This document shows, piece by piece, positions 43,754 through 53,708 of a stretch of DNA of 64,000 nt. A model generated the notes under the pieces. That model saw only the letters and a list, made by a program, of their open reading frames with translations, had not been told where the DNA came from and did not search any database. The DNA is from Parapedobacter luteus. Lineage in GTDB: Bacteria; Bacteroidota; Bacteroidia; Sphingobacteriales; Sphingobacteriaceae. The stretch covers positions 124,888 through 188,887 of the forward strand of contig NZ_FUYS01000002.1 in assembly GCF_900168055.1 (NCBI RefSeq), read 5' to 3'. The first letter of the stretch is position 1. The number at the start of each line of letters is the position of its first letter. Position numbers and translations under genes: made by a program.

Positions 43754-46276
43754 TTATACACCCACCGCATTTGGGTTGCCGTGAATCTGCAATTGTTGCA
43801 TCAATTCATCGAGCTGCAAGAGGGTGCGCCGTAATTCTGTTTCTTGCGGCAAATCGCCACTGCGGGCGTCGATTTCCATTTTGCGTAGCAGGAAGGCTAT
43901 TTTTTCGGCTCCGATTTGCGCTGTCCGTCCCGCGATGCGATGCAACAGCAATTCTACATTTTCCAGGTCGTGTGCGCGGTAATACTCGTTTAAGGCGGCA
44001 ATATCCGAGGTGGTATCACGGGTATAAAGCGCGATGATGTTGTGGGTTTGCACCTCGTCGTCCGGCGAAAAGCGTTGAATTGAGGTTATTTCGCCATTGG
44101 CACCGTTGGGCTGTATGGGCTGGGAAACGCCCAATAGGTGAAGTAGATCGGCCTCCTTGAACGGCTTAAGCAATAGGCCGTCAAATCCTTGTGCGAGGAT
44201 TTGTTCCTGCTCTTCCGGCAGCACTTGGGCGGTGCAAGCGTAGATGTTTACGCCTGTTGTGGTGATTTTGCGGCGCAATTTTCGATTGAGTTGGGTACCA
44301 TCCATTTCCGGCATCCGGATATCCATCAACACGGTCTTAACCTGGGGATCCCATTCCGCCGCCAATACGTCGCGCGGGGATAAGAAACAACGATAGGGAA
44401 TGTGGTATTTGTCAAGAATATTTTGGCATAAACCAAGAATCAGCCTATCGTCGTCAATAATCCATACGCCGCCGTCGACCTGTTTCCGGGCGGTATGCGC
44501 CTCAGGCACTGGTTTTTCAGGTGCCGTGACGGCGGCTGTTTTTAGCGGGAGGTTGACTTTAAAGACCGATCCGAATCCCTTCTTGCTTTCCACCCGGATA
44601 TCGCCGCCCATGCTCTCGCATATGGCTTTTACAATGCTCAATCCCAGCCCACTGCCGAAATGGACACCCGAGTTGGCATTTTCTGACTGTTCAAAGTCAT
44701 TGAATATGCGGTCAAGATCTTCCGGAGGTATGCCTTTACCGGTATCCTTTACCACCATGTTGAATTCGGTCTTTTCGTTATATACAGCCGTACTGACGTT
44801 GAGCGTCACCTTGCCACGTTCAGTAAATTTAATGGCATTGCTGAGCAAGTTGAATAAAATCTGTTTGATGCGGAAGGCGTCGCCCGTTACTTGCCCCGAA
44901 CCCAAAATGCGGGTGTTGAACTCCAGGACCAGTCCTTTGGCTTGAGCCTGTGTTTTCATGACAGACACCACACTGTTCACCAAGCCTTCCACGGCAAAAG
45001 GCTTTTCATTAAGCACGATTTTACCGGATGTGATGCGGCTATAGTCCAGAATTTCATTGACGATTTGCAAGAGATGCTCCGAAGACTGGTAGATAGCGTC
45101 AATCTTAACGTCATCGGCTTGCCGTCCATCCTTGAGCTGCTCGGCATAACCGATGATGGATTGAAGAGGGGTACGCAGTTCGTGGCTCATATTGGCCAGG
45201 AAACGTTGTTTTGCCGCGGCGTGATATTCAGCTTCTTCCTTTGCCGCCTCCAGCGCCACACGGTATGCATTGTTTCGACGGATATCACCTAAAATTAAAT
45301 ACACCATGATGGCGGTGATGATGAAAAATGCGAGAATGATAGCACTGATACGCCATACACTGTCACTCACTACGGCGCGGGCTTGCTGGTTATCCACTTC
45401 CATCTGCTGCATGGCCTCGTTTTCTACCGAATGGAGGATGCTGAGCATGTTGCTGATAAGCGTATTGCTGGCGATGGTCAGGTCTTTTTCCCGACTGACA
45501 AATAGCTCGCGCTGTTGTTGCTGCAACATTTGGAAGCGCTGCACTGCGCTGTCAATGCGGGCTAATGTGCTATCATGTTGTACCGCCCTGATGGTGTCAA
45601 TGATGGTTTCCAGTTCCTCCTCAACCATCCGGCGTTCCTCGACTACCGGCAATGGTGGCTGCTCCTGGCGTTTGCGGCCGAAAAGCCGGCCAAGGAAGCC
45701 GCGGTCGTCATTGTCCATGGGGACGGATATCGCACTGGTATCTCCCGCGATGGTTGTCGTGCGGCGTTTCCGTTCGGTGGTTACAATGGTGCTGTCCGGG
45801 CTTGGCTCGTAAATAACGTCGCTTAATGATTGCAGCTGTTCCAGAAATTCGCGACTGTCAACAACCTTTTCACGGACACTCACATAGGCATTGAATAACC
45901 TGTCGCGTTGCCGGAGAAGGGTTTTTATGGAGTCTATCCGCGACTGCTGGACATCGCTGCCCGCATACAATTGTTTCAGTGAATCCAAGGAGGAAACGAT
46001 TGCGGCAGATTCTTTGGAAAAGCTTTTGTAAGAGGTGTTGCCGCCAAACGCCTGGGCGCGCTGCATTTGATCGAGGCGCATGATATCCCGCGATATAGCG
46101 CTGACCATTTCCAGTTTCGGATCGGGCGTCGTAATGTTTTCGACGGTATCCATCATCTCCGTAAAAGCCACGCGACTGATCACCCACGCCAGGGTCAGCG
46201 CAACCGCGCAGGTGACGAACACAAAGATCACCTTGCGCCGTACGCTTCCTGTGGACTGTATGTCTTGTGTCGGCAT
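43754..46276 (-). CDS. Hybrid histidine kinase with receiver and HPt domains
   Basis: An 840-residue complete phosphorelay protein. Membrane helices at about 14-34 and 312-334 enclose a long, mostly helical sensor part rich in charged residues (coiled-coil-like). HisKA with LANMSHELRTPLQ (His365), HATPase with NLLSNAIKFTE, DTGKGIP and GSGLGLSI; receiver with Asp652 in VLMDIRMPEMDG; C-terminal HPt domain with LLHRIAGRTAQIGAEKI (His779). The final phosphate acceptor is not adjacent: no response regulator with an output domain is near. Input signal unknown. Confidence 0.93.
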   Translation of the reverse strand: MPTQDIQSTGSVRRKVIFVFVTCAVALTLAWVISRVAFTEMMDTVENITTPDPKLEMVSAISRDIMRLDQMQRAQAFGGNTSYKSFSKESAAIVSSLDSLKQLYAGSDVQQSRIDSIKTLLRQRDRLFNAYVSVREKVVDSREFLEQLQSLSDVIYEPSPDSTIVTTERKRRTTTIAGDTSAISVPMDNDDRGFLGRLFGRKRQEQPPLPVVEERRMVEEELETIIDTIRAVQHDSTLARIDSAVQRFQMLQQQQRELFVSREKDLTIASNTLISNMLSILHSVENEAMQQMEVDNQQARAVVSDSVWRISAIILAFFIITAIMVYLILGDIRRNNAYRVALEAAKEEAEYHAAAKQRFLANMSHELRTPLQSIIGYAEQLKDGRQADDVKIDAIYQSSEHLLQIVNEILDYSRITSGKIVLNEKPFAVEGLVNSVVSVMKTQAQAKGLVLEFNTRILGSGQVTGDAFRIKQILFNLLSNAIKFTERGKVTLNVSTAVYNEKTEFNMVVKDTGKGIPPEDLDRIFNDFEQSENANSGVHFGSGLGLSIVKAICESMGGDIRVESKKGFGSVFKVNLPLKTAAVTAPEKPVPEAHTARKQVDGGVWIIDDDRLILGLCQNILDKYHIPYRCFLSPRDVLAAEWDPQVKTVLMDIRMPEMDGTQLNRKLRRKITTTGVNIYACTAQVLPEEQEQILAQGFDGLLLKPFKEADLLHLLGVSQPIQPNGANGEITSIQRFSPDDEVQTHNIIALYTRDTTSDIAALNEYYRAHDLENVELLLHRIAGRTAQIGAEKIAFLLRKMEIDARSGDLPQETELRRTLLQLDELMQQLQIHGNPNAVGV

Positions 46277-46343
46277 GGGCTATCCCTCCTTATTCGTAAC
46301 TTCATGTAAAGTTACCAAAAATTATGCTAAATATATTATGACA

Positions 46344-46380
46344 GCCGGTGATCATCATAGGTGGTCCATGATCATCCGGC
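46344..46380. repeat. Hairpin between clpB and the hybrid kinase
   Basis: GCCGGTGATCAT (46344-46355) pairs with ATGATCATCCGGC (46368-46380) with one bulged base and a 12-nt loop. It follows the clpB stop by about 27 nt on the minus strand; without a U tract it is a doubtful terminator and may protect the clpB mRNA end. Confidence 0.5.
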
Positions 46381-46406
46381 GCCCGCCGCCGTTCATTGTC
46401 CGCGAA

Positions 46407-49001
46407 TCACTGATTTAAGAACACAAACTTGTTGTCAAACATATCCAACTTGATGTTGCTCTCTTTGTCTATCTTTCCTGCGAGAATCTCCTTGGAAAGC
46501 TCGTTGAGGATGTGTTTCTGGATGACGCGTTTGAGCGGACGGGCGCCATATTGCGGGTCGTAGCCCAGCTGTGCCATCCAGTCAAGCGCTTCCTCGCTTG
46601 CTGTAAGATTGATGCCTATCTCGGCCAGTTGTTGCTGTACCTTGCTGAACTGGATTTGTACGATTTTGCTCAGCTCATCCCGGCTAAGTGGCGTAAACAT
46701 GATGACCTCGTCGATGCGGTTGAGAAACTCCGGCCGGATGGTTTTCTGGAGCAACTCAAAGACTTCATGCTGTGTTTTCGCCATGATTTCCTCTTTATTG
46801 CTTTCATCCAACTGGCTGAAGTTTTCCTGGATAAGATGCGAGCCGATGTTGGAGGTCATGATGATGATGGTATTTTTGAAGTTGACTACCCGCCCTTTGT
46901 TGTCGGTGAGGTGTCCATCATCCAGTACCTGCAACAGGATGTTGAAAACGTCAGGATGGGCTTTTTCAATCTCGTCCAGCAATACAACGGCATAGGGCCT
47001 GCGGCGTATGGCTTCCGTTAGTTGTCCACCTTCGTCGTAGCCTACGTATCCCGGAGGCGCTCCAATAAGACGCGACACCGAGTGGCGTTCTTGGTACTCG
47101 CTCATGTCAATGCGTACCATCGACTGCTCATCATTGAAGAGAAACTCAGCCAACGCTTTTGCCAGTTCGGTTTTACCCACGCCGGTGGTGCCGAGGAAAA
47201 TGAAGGAGCCTATAGGGCGGCGTTTGTCGCTGAGCCCGGCACGGGAACGGCGGATAGCATCGGAAATCGCTTCAATAGCCTCGTCCTGGCCTGCTACCCG
47301 TTTGTGTAATTCTTCTTCAAGATGTAGCAATTTTTCACGTTCGCTTTGTACCATCTTCGTTACGGGAATGCCAGTCCACCTGGACACTACGCCGGCAATG
47401 TCTTCGGCGGTCACTTCCTCTTTTAGCATCCGGCTGTCGCTTTGTTTTTCGGCGAGCTCTTTTTTCAGCGCATCGACTTTGTCTTGGGACTCTTTGATAC
47501 GTCCGTAGCGGATTTCTGCGACTTTGCCATAGTCGCCTGCCCTTTCGGCCTGATCTGCTTCAATCTTGTAGTTTTCTATCTGCTCGAGCTCGTGGTTGAC
47601 GCTGTCGACGAGCGTTTTTTCGCTTTGCCACGCTGCGCGGAGGGAATCCCGTTCTGCACTCAGGTTGGCTATCTCTTCGCTCAGTTCGTCGACCTTTTTT
47701 GTGTCCTTCTCCCGTTTGATGGCTTCCCGTTCAATTTCCAGCTGCATGATGCGACGTTCGATCTCATCCACCGCTTCGGGCACCGAATCCATTTCGAGGC
47801 GTAGTTTTGAAGCTGCTTCATCCATGAGATCGATGGCCTTGTCGGGCAGGAAGCGGTCGGCGATGTAACGCTGTGATAGTTCCACGGCCGCGATGATGGC
47901 CTCGTCAAGGATACGCACCTTATGGTGGGTCTCATAACGTTCTTTGAGTCCACGGAGGATAGAAACCGCATCTTGGGTATCCGGCTCTTCCACCATTACT
48001 TTTTGAAAACGCCGTTCCAATGCTTTGTCCTTCTCAAAGTATTTTTGATATTCATTGAGGGTAGTGGCTCCGATGGCACGTAGTTCACCACGGGCTAGGG
48101 CCGGCTTCAGAATGTTTGCGGCATCCATCGCTCCCTCGCCGCCGCCTGCTCCAACAAGCGTGTGGATCTCGTCAATGAAAAGAATTATCTCCCCATCACT
48201 TTGGGTTACCTCCTTGACAACAGCTTTGAGCCGTTCCTCAAACTCTCCCTTATATTTGGCTCCCGCGATGAGTGCGCCCATATCTAATGAGAAGACCGTT
48301 TTGGTCTTTAAGTTTTCAGGGACGTCGCCTTTGATAATCCGGTGTGCGATGCCCTCGGCAATGGCTGTCTTGCCCACACCGGGCTCACCCACCAGAATAG
48401 GGTTGTTTTTCGTCCGTCGTGAGAGTATCTGGATTACCCTCCGGATTTCCTCATCACGACCGATGACCGGATCCAGTTTGCCTGATTCTGCAAACTCATT
48501 AAGGTTGCGGGCATATTTATTTAAGGCGTTGTATGTGGCTTCTGCGTTTTGATCGGTTACCCGTGCATTGCCCCGTAGGTCGCCTATGGCCCTTTTCAAA
48601 TCTTTCTCCGTCACGCCTTGATCTTTGAGCAGTGCGGCCGTCTTATCACCCGCGTTGAGTATTCCAAGCAACAGGTGTTCAATGGATACGAATTCATCCT
48701 TGAACTCTTTCAGATACGTCTGCGCCTTTTGCAGCGCGGTATTAGCCGACGAAGCAAGGTAGATATTGCTGCCGCTGACCTTTGGAAACGTGGCAATTTG
48801 TCTGTCGAGCTCATCTTCCACATGCTTGACGTTGACATTGAGCTTTTTAAGCAAATGGTTTACGACATTCTCGTCTACCAGCAACAGCGCTTTGAGCAAG
48901 TGTGCCGTCTCAATAGCTTGTTGCTGATTGCCGGCAGCAATTTCAGAAGCTTTTTGAATGGTCTCTTGCGCCTTGATGGTATAGTTGTTGAAATTCATCA
49001 T
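46407..49001 (-). CDS. clpB: Disaggregase chaperone ClpB
   Basis: Hexameric AAA+ disaggregase working with DnaK. The 864-residue protein has the Clp N domain (1-145), first AAA module with Walker A GEPGVGKT and Walker B IILFIDEIHTLVGAGGGEGAMD, a long coiled-coil middle domain (about 400-525) and a second AAA module with GTTGVGKTELAKALAE and VLLDEIEKAHPDVFN, ending with the D2 small domain. Start is either of two adjacent ATGs (49001 or 48998; the second gives the usual MNFNNYTIK). No HrcA (CIRCE) site is visible in the 159-nt upstream gap. Confidence 0.97.
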   Translation of the reverse strand: MMNFNNYTIKAQETIQKASEIAAGNQQQAIETAHLLKALLLVDENVVNHLLKKLNVNVKHVEDELDRQIATFPKVSGSNIYLASSANTALQKAQTYLKEFKDEFVSIEHLLLGILNAGDKTAALLKDQGVTEKDLKRAIGDLRGNARVTDQNAEATYNALNKYARNLNEFAESGKLDPVIGRDEEIRRVIQILSRRTKNNPILVGEPGVGKTAIAEGIAHRIIKGDVPENLKTKTVFSLDMGALIAGAKYKGEFEERLKAVVKEVTQSDGEIILFIDEIHTLVGAGGGEGAMDAANILKPALARGELRAIGATTLNEYQKYFEKDKALERRFQKVMVEEPDTQDAVSILRGLKERYETHHKVRILDEAIIAAVELSQRYIADRFLPDKAIDLMDEAASKLRLEMDSVPEAVDEIERRIMQLEIEREAIKREKDTKKVDELSEEIANLSAERDSLRAAWQSEKTLVDSVNHELEQIENYKIEADQAERAGDYGKVAEIRYGRIKESQDKVDALKKELAEKQSDSRMLKEEVTAEDIAGVVSRWTGIPVTKMVQSEREKLLHLEEELHKRVAGQDEAIEAISDAIRRSRAGLSDKRRPIGSFIFLGTTGVGKTELAKALAEFLFNDEQSMVRIDMSEYQERHSVSRLIGAPPGYVGYDEGGQLTEAIRRRPYAVVLLDEIEKAHPDVFNILLQVLDDGHLTDNKGRVVNFKNTIIIMTSNIGSHLIQENFSQLDESNKEEIMAKTQHEVFELLQKTIRPEFLNRIDEVIMFTPLSRDELSKIVQIQFSKVQQQLAEIGINLTASEEALDWMAQLGYDPQYGARPLKRVIQKHILNELSKEILAGKIDKESNIKLDMFDNKFVFLNQ

Positions 49002-49145
49002 CTTAATTTTTATGGATGTCTAAACAAAACAAGTACCACGGGAGATTTGATTTCGGAATCGGAAATTTTGTCGTATTTAGTTTAGGTATTGCTGAATAAT
49101 TGACTGTATTTTAGAAGATTATACTGAAAAAATTGCAGGTTGTAA

Positions 49146-49163
49146 TAGCAGGCATCGCTGCTA
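49146..49163 (-). repeat. Short hairpin at the end of the LOG gene
   Basis: TAGCAG (49146-49151) and CTGCTA (49158-49163), a 6-bp stem with a 6-nt loop that includes the LOG stop codon; followed on the minus strand by a mixed TA-rich tract. At best a weak terminator. Confidence 0.3.
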
Positions 49164-49871
49164 AAAATTTGGCTTGAGTAGGTACTTGTCATAGAACCGG
49201 AAGATGTGCTCCGCGGCTTCTTCGGCGGTATCCACAAGCCGGTAGAGGTTGAGGTCTTCCGGACTGATATTGCCTTCTTCAAGCATCGTATTTTTTATCC
49301 AATCGAAAAGGCCACTGTAATACGCTTTGCCGACCAAGACGATGGGGAAACGTGCGACTTTACCGGTTTGGATTAGCGTAATGGCCTCAAATAGTTCATC
49401 CATCGTGCCGAAGCCCCCGGGGAGCACGATAAAGCCTTGGGAATATTTCATGAACATGACTTTGCGGACAAAGAAATAATTGAATTGTAAGAGTTTGTCA
49501 CGGTCGATGTATGCATTGTGGAATTGTTCAAAGGGTAATTCAATGTTAATTCCAACCGATTTTCCCCCTGCTTCATACGCCCCCTTGTTGGCGGCCTCCA
49601 TAATTCCGGGTCCGCCTCCGGAAACAACGCCATAGCCCCGTTCGGTCAGCAATCGCGCTATGTCTTCGGCCAATTTGTAGTATTTGTGATCTTGCGGTGT
49701 CCGTGCTGAGCCAAACAGCGATACGCAGGGGCCTATTTTGGCCAGCTTTTCGAATCCATCCACAAACTCGGCCATGATCTTGAAGATTTGCCAGGAGTCT
49801 TTTACTTTGATTTCTTGCCAGGTTTTGTTTTCGAATGCCCTTATGATTTTGTCTTCTCTCGTCCTTGCCAT
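49161..49871 (-). CDS. LOG-family Rossmann-fold protein (TIGR00730-like)
   Basis: A 236-residue protein of the lysine-decarboxylase-like/LOG family, many members of which remove ribose 5-phosphate from nucleoside monophosphates. Motifs: VSLFGSARTPQ, VVSGGGPGIMEAANKGAYEAGG and the signature VLPGGFGTMDELFEAITLIQTGK. Cytoplasmic. Lies upstream of clpB in the same direction but with a 159-nt gap, so co-transcription is uncertain. Confidence 0.9.
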   Translation of the reverse strand: MARTREDKIIRAFENKTWQEIKVKDSWQIFKIMAEFVDGFEKLAKIGPCVSLFGSARTPQDHKYYKLAEDIARLLTERGYGVVSGGGPGIMEAANKGAYEAGGKSVGINIELPFEQFHNAYIDRDKLLQFNYFFVRKVMFMKYSQGFIVLPGGFGTMDELFEAITLIQTGKVARFPIVLVGKAYYSGLFDWIKNTMLEEGNISPEDLNLYRLVDTAEEAAEHIFRFYDKYLLKPNF

Positions 49872-49978
49872 AAGATAGTGTCTTTGTGTCTTTGATTTTC
49901 GCTAAAATACTAATTTTTGCCCGGTCTGCCTATCGATAAACGGTCGACTTATCACTTATGACTTTCGCACTAAAAAAG

Positions 49979-49986
49979 TATCTTTG
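49979..49986 (+). promoter_or_regulatory. -7 box TATCTTTG four bases before recR
   Basis: Exact TAnnTTTG match ending 4 nt before ATG 49991; the -33 position has TTA rather than TTG. A start from here would give a leaderless or nearly leaderless recR mRNA. Confidence 0.5.
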
Positions 49987-49990
49987 TTCC

Positions 49991-50605
49991 ATGAATTTTT
50001 CTTCCAAATTGTTGGAGCAGGCCGTGGCGGAGTTTGGCCGCTTGCCAGGGGTAGGGCAGAAGACCGCTTTGCGCCTTGTGCTGCATCTGCTGAAACAACC
50101 GCAGGCCGATGTTGAACGGTTTACAACAGCTTTGGACCGCCTGAAGCGCGAAATCCGGTATTGCGTCACTTGTTATAACATTTCAGATAACGCGATTTGC
50201 GAAATCTGTGCATCGCACAAGCGTGATAAAGGACTTGTTTGTGTGGTTGAAGACACACGTGATGTGATGGCGATCGAAAATACCAACCAGTATCATGGTG
50301 TATATCATGTGCTGGGAGGACTGATATCACCCATGGATGGCGTCGGACCTTCAGATCTCCAGATTGACAGTCTTATCCGGCGTATAGAAGCTGGGGGCGT
50401 ACAGGAGGTTATATTGGCCTTGAGTGCTACGATGGAGGGGGATACGACAATTTTTTACCTTTATAAGAAACTCAAAGACTTCGGCGTACAGATCAGTACC
50501 ATCGCAAGAGGCATAGCCTTCGGCGGTGAACTGGAGTATGTGGATGAAGTAACCCTCGGACGTTCCATCGCCACCCGTGTGCCTTATGAGCGGAACATTG
50601 CGTAA
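49991..50605 (+). CDS. recR: Recombination protein RecR
   Basis: Clamp-like partner of RecO/RecF in gap repair. The 204-residue protein begins [34 protein letters not shown] (HhH motif), then the four-Cys zinc finger ([16 protein letters not shown]) and the Toprim domain [32 protein letters not shown] and [20 protein letters not shown]. Start at ATG 49991; the upstream frame includes the promoter. Overlaps the SDR gene by 20 nt. Confidence 0.96.
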   Translation: MNFSSKLLEQAVAEFGRLPGVGQKTALRLVLHLLKQPQADVERFTTALDRLKREIRYCVTCYNISDNAICEICASHKRDKGLVCVVEDTRDVMAIENTNQYHGVYHVLGGLISPMDGVGPSDLQIDSLIRRIEAGGVQEVILALSATMEGDTTIFYLYKKLKDFGVQISTIARGIAFGGELEYVDEVTLGRSIATRVPYERNIA

Positions 50606-51407
50606 CAAGACCGTTGTCATTACCGGGGCATCCTCCGGTATCGGCTTAGCCTGCGCGGAAGCATTTGCGCGGCAGGGTGCCCAGCTTGTCCTTGGTGCCA
50701 GGCGGTATGTGACGTTGTGCGAAATCGCGCAATCACTGGAGCGGCAATACGGTGTCCGTGCACTGGCTGTGCAGTGCGACGTCACCAAGGAGGCGGATTG
50801 CGAGGCATTGATAAGGCAGGCGACTACTACCTTCGGTGTTATTGACGTATTGGTCAACAACGCTGGGCTTAGCATGCGGGCATTGTTTGCCAACCTGGAC
50901 CTTGCTGTGCTCCGCCGTCTGATGGATGTAAACTTTTGGGGTACGGTACACTGCACAAAATACGCAATGGAGGCATTGCTGCGAAGCAAAGGAACGGTGG
51001 TGGCGGTTTCATCTATCGCAGGTTTCCGCGGGCTTCCTGGTCGCACAGGGTATGCAGCTTCCAAATTTGCCATCCACGGATTCATGGAGTCACTCCGTGT
51101 TGAAAACCTGAAAACGGGGTTGCATGTCATGGTGGTGTGTCCGGGCTTTACCGCTTCCAACATTCGGCAAACCGCACTGGATGCAATGGGTGGCGAACAC
51201 GGTGAAACCAGTATGGACGAAACGAAAATGATGACAGCCGAAGAAGTGGCCGAACGGATTGTGCAAGGTGTTGTCCTTCGCAAGCGTACGTTAGTCATGA
51301 CCCGACAGGGTAGGCTAACTGTGCTGATGAACAAACTATTCCCGGCCTGGGTGGATAAGCAAGTCTATAAATTGTTTGCTAAAGAAAAGAATCCGTTGGT
51401 GAAATAG
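50586..51407 (+). CDS. Short-chain dehydrogenase/reductase
   Basis: A 273-residue classical [18 protein letters not shown] cofactor loop, NNAG, catalytic Ser in VSSIAGFRG and YxxxK in [16 protein letters not shown] after it. C-terminal hydrophobic/basic extension similar to membrane-associated SDRs. Substrate unknown. Its ATG at 50586 overlaps the 3' end of recR by 20 nt in another frame, so the two are translationally coupled; a TTG at 50598 is the alternative start. Confidence 0.93.
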   Translation: MSGTLRNKTVVITGASSGIGLACAEAFARQGAQLVLGARRYVTLCEIAQSLERQYGVRALAVQCDVTKEADCEALIRQATTTFGVIDVLVNNAGLSMRALFANLDLAVLRRLMDVNFWGTVHCTKYAMEALLRSKGTVVAVSSIAGFRGLPGRTGYAASKFAIHGFMESLRVENLKTGLHVMVVCPGFTASNIRQTALDAMGGEHGETSMDETKMMTAEEVAERIVQGVVLRKRTLVMTRQGRLTVLMNKLFPAWVDKQVYKLFAKEKNPLVK

Positions 51408-51465
51408 CCCATCGCAGCACATGGGGCTGCTACCGAACAGGTTTGTGTACGCTCTTGCATGGGGC

Positions 51466-52665
51466 TCACAATTTCCTGACAATAACATAGAGTCCAATGG
51501 CTACGCCCACAAGTACGATAGTAGTGCCCCACCATAGCGTATTGAACCCATACTGATCGGCAATGCGGGTGCCCAGGAATGGCGAAAATACGTGAGCAGC
51601 GGAGAAGGCTAACGCATTGAGCCCCATGTAAGCCCCCTGGGTGCGTCTTGACGCCCGCTGTACAGCCACGGAGGCCATGAAAGGCATGGCCAGTATCTCG
51701 GAGATGCTCAACAGAAAAATAGACACATAGAGTATCCAATAGCCTGTGGGGATGGGAAGCAAGGCAAACGATAAGGCACAGAGTGCCGTGCCCCAAAAAA
51801 TGCTGCTGGCATAGGAGAGGCGCCGCTCCGCGATATGCACAAGCAGCATCTCGAACAGGACGACGACAAATCCGCTGAACCCTAATATGATGCCCACCTG
51901 CTTTTCGTCCAGGCTATGTGCCTTTTGGTAGAAGAGTGGCAGGGTGCTCAGCAGTTGAAAGAAGCAGATCGCGTAGATACAGCAAAAAAAGCTGAATAAT
52001 AGGAATACCCAGTCGCCGTAGGGGGACTTCGGTGCTGCGGTTTCGTCGATGTTGTGCGTAGACTTAGACCGGATCGTTCCTTTGCGTTTTGCAAAGAAGG
52101 CGATAAAAATAAGCGCAGCTATGAAGGCGCCCAGTGCGTTGCCATAAAATATCCAGTGGTATGAAATAGAGGCAAGGAAACCACCCATCGCAGGGCCGAC
52201 GGAAAAACCAAGGTTGATGGCCATGCGGTTGAGTGAAAATGCCCGTGTGATGTTTTCAGGGCGTGCATAGCGGGCCACCGACACGGAGTTAGCGGGCCGG
52301 AACGATTCGGTCACCACACTGAGTATATAGATGGCGGCAGCCAGCGTTTCAACCGATGTAAACAGTGGCGTCACAACGAACAGCGGTACCGAGGCCAGCA
52401 AACTTAAGGTCTGTACCCAGAAATTGCCAAAACGGTCGGTCAGCCAGCCGCCAAGCCATGAGCCCGTGACTGCGCCAAGGCCAAAACAAGCCAGTACGAC
52501 CCCGACTTCCCTGATGGAAAAATTGAGCGCCTGTGTCATGTAGATACCCAAAAAAGGCAGCACCATGGCGCCTGTGCGATTGACGAGCATGACCAGGGCC
52601 AGCATCCATGCGGGGCGCGATAGTCCCCGGTACGCGTCGATATATAGGCGTATAAACTCCTTCAT
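51466..52665 (-). CDS. MFS transporter
   Basis: A 399-residue, 12-helix major facilitator protein (YRGLSRPAWMLALVMLVNRTGAMVLPF at the N-terminus, loop 2-3 with SWLGGWLTDRFGNF, loop 8-9 region). It resembles the drug-exporter-like MFS proteins common in Bacteroidota that are annotated as arabinose-type or multidrug efflux; substrate not known. Next to the inverted 5'-nucleotidase pair on the same strand with a 50-nt gap. Confidence 0.88.
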   Translation of the reverse strand: MKEFIRLYIDAYRGLSRPAWMLALVMLVNRTGAMVLPFLGIYMTQALNFSIREVGVVLACFGLGAVTGSWLGGWLTDRFGNFWVQTLSLLASVPLFVVTPLFTSVETLAAAIYILSVVTESFRPANSVSVARYARPENITRAFSLNRMAINLGFSVGPAMGGFLASISYHWIFYGNALGAFIAALIFIAFFAKRKGTIRSKSTHNIDETAAPKSPYGDWVFLLFSFFCCIYAICFFQLLSTLPLFYQKAHSLDEKQVGIILGFSGFVVVLFEMLLVHIAERRLSYASSIFWGTALCALSFALLPIPTGYWILYVSIFLLSISEILAMPFMASVAVQRASRRTQGAYMGLNALAFSAAHVFSPFLGTRIADQYGFNTLWWGTTIVLVGVAIGLYVIVRKL

Positions 52666-52715
52666 TTATTTTACACCGATTTCAGATTTTGCGTGGCGAT
52701 CGCTGCGATTAGCGT

Positions 52716-53708
52716 TTATGTCGTTCTTCGCATCTGACGCGGCCCGCCAACACTCTTCTCAAGCGGAGCGCTTCCCGAAATTTCATATCGGCTCGCTGTT
52801 AGCAAGGTTTTTTTGCCGGATCGCCGCTCAAATAGGTAGTCCAGCCGTCCGAGATTGATGCCGCCAAACCCTACTTGGTTTATCGTAGTGACTTCGCCAT
52901 CCAGGTTTCGGATATCCTCAGGTTCGGGCATAAACGTGTGCGTATGTCCGCCAATGATGAGGTCGATACCACGGGTATGGGCAGCCAGTACCTGGTCGGA
53001 GACTTTATTGTCGCGGTAGCGATAGCCCAAATGCGATAGGCAGATGACGAGGCTACACTTGTAATCGTGCTTGAGTCTAGTGGCAAATTCATTGGCAGTA
53101 TCAATTGGATTGAGGTAACGTACATCGCGATGGTGATTGGGATCAACTAATCCTTCCAATTCGATGCCCAGTCCGAAGATGCCGATGCGTAGCCCCTGTT
53201 TTTTGACGATAAGGTAGTCTCGGGTTTTTCCCTTCAGGATGGTATCACGGAAGTCGTAGTTGGCCGTCAGGAACGGAAACTGGGCATAGGGAAGCATTTT
53301 TGCCAATCCATCCAGCCCGTTGTCAAATTCATGGTTGCCCAAGGTGCTGGCGTCATAGCCCATTTTACTCATGAGCTCAAGCTCAACTCTTCCCTCAAAT
53401 AGGTTGAAGTACGGTGTGCCTTGTACGGTATCGCCGGCATCGAGCAACAGCACGTTGCGCTGTTCGCGGCGAATACGCTCAACTAACGTTGCCCGGCGGG
53501 CCACACCGCCCAAGCCCTGGTTTCTGGAGCCATCCATTGGGAATGGCTCGATGCGGCTATGTACATCATTGGTATGAAGGATGGTAAGCGCAACATGATC
53601 GTCATTGGCCAAGGCCGATAACGGAATGCCGCCAAGGGTTGAAAATGCCGCAAGTGCGCTGGCTTGTTTCAGAAAAATGCGCCTACTGGTTGCGAGTGAT
53701 TCGTCCAT
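52716..53708 (-). CDS. 5'-nucleotidase-type metallophosphatase, catalytic domain only
   Basis: A 330-residue exported protein with a twin-arginine signal (TSRRIFLKQASALAAFS) followed by the calcineurin-like catalytic domain of UshA-type 5'-nucleotidases: LTILHTNDVHSRIEP (metal Asp and His), LLLDAGDTVQGTPYF, LGNHEFDNG, VICLSHLGYRYRD and IIGGHTHTFMPEP. The usual C-terminal substrate-binding domain is missing; it is encoded by the gene just upstream, which overlaps by 26 nt. So the enzyme is split, and the gene order is the reverse of the domain order in the fused form. Confidence 0.93.
   Translation of the reverse strand: MDESLATSRRIFLKQASALAAFSTLGGIPLSALANDDHVALTILHTNDVHSRIEPFPMDGSRNQGLGGVARRATLVERIRREQRNVLLLDAGDTVQGTPYFNLFEGRVELELMSKMGYDASTLGNHEFDNGLDGLAKMLPYAQFPFLTANYDFRDTILKGKTRDYLIVKKQGLRIGIFGLGIELEGLVDPNHHRDVRYLNPIDTANEFATRLKHDYKCSLVICLSHLGYRYRDNKVSDQVLAAHTRGIDLIIGGHTHTFMPEPEDIRNLDGEVTTINQVGFGGINLGRLDYLFERRSGKKTLLTASRYEISGSAPLEKSVGGPRQMRRTT

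Noticed and set aside
48055-48552. 165-residue plus-strand ORF opposite clpB
   Set aside because: Shadow of the highly biased clpB coding strand; its composition (Ser/Pro/Arg) is typical of an antisense frame and the ClpB motifs on the minus strand are unambiguous.
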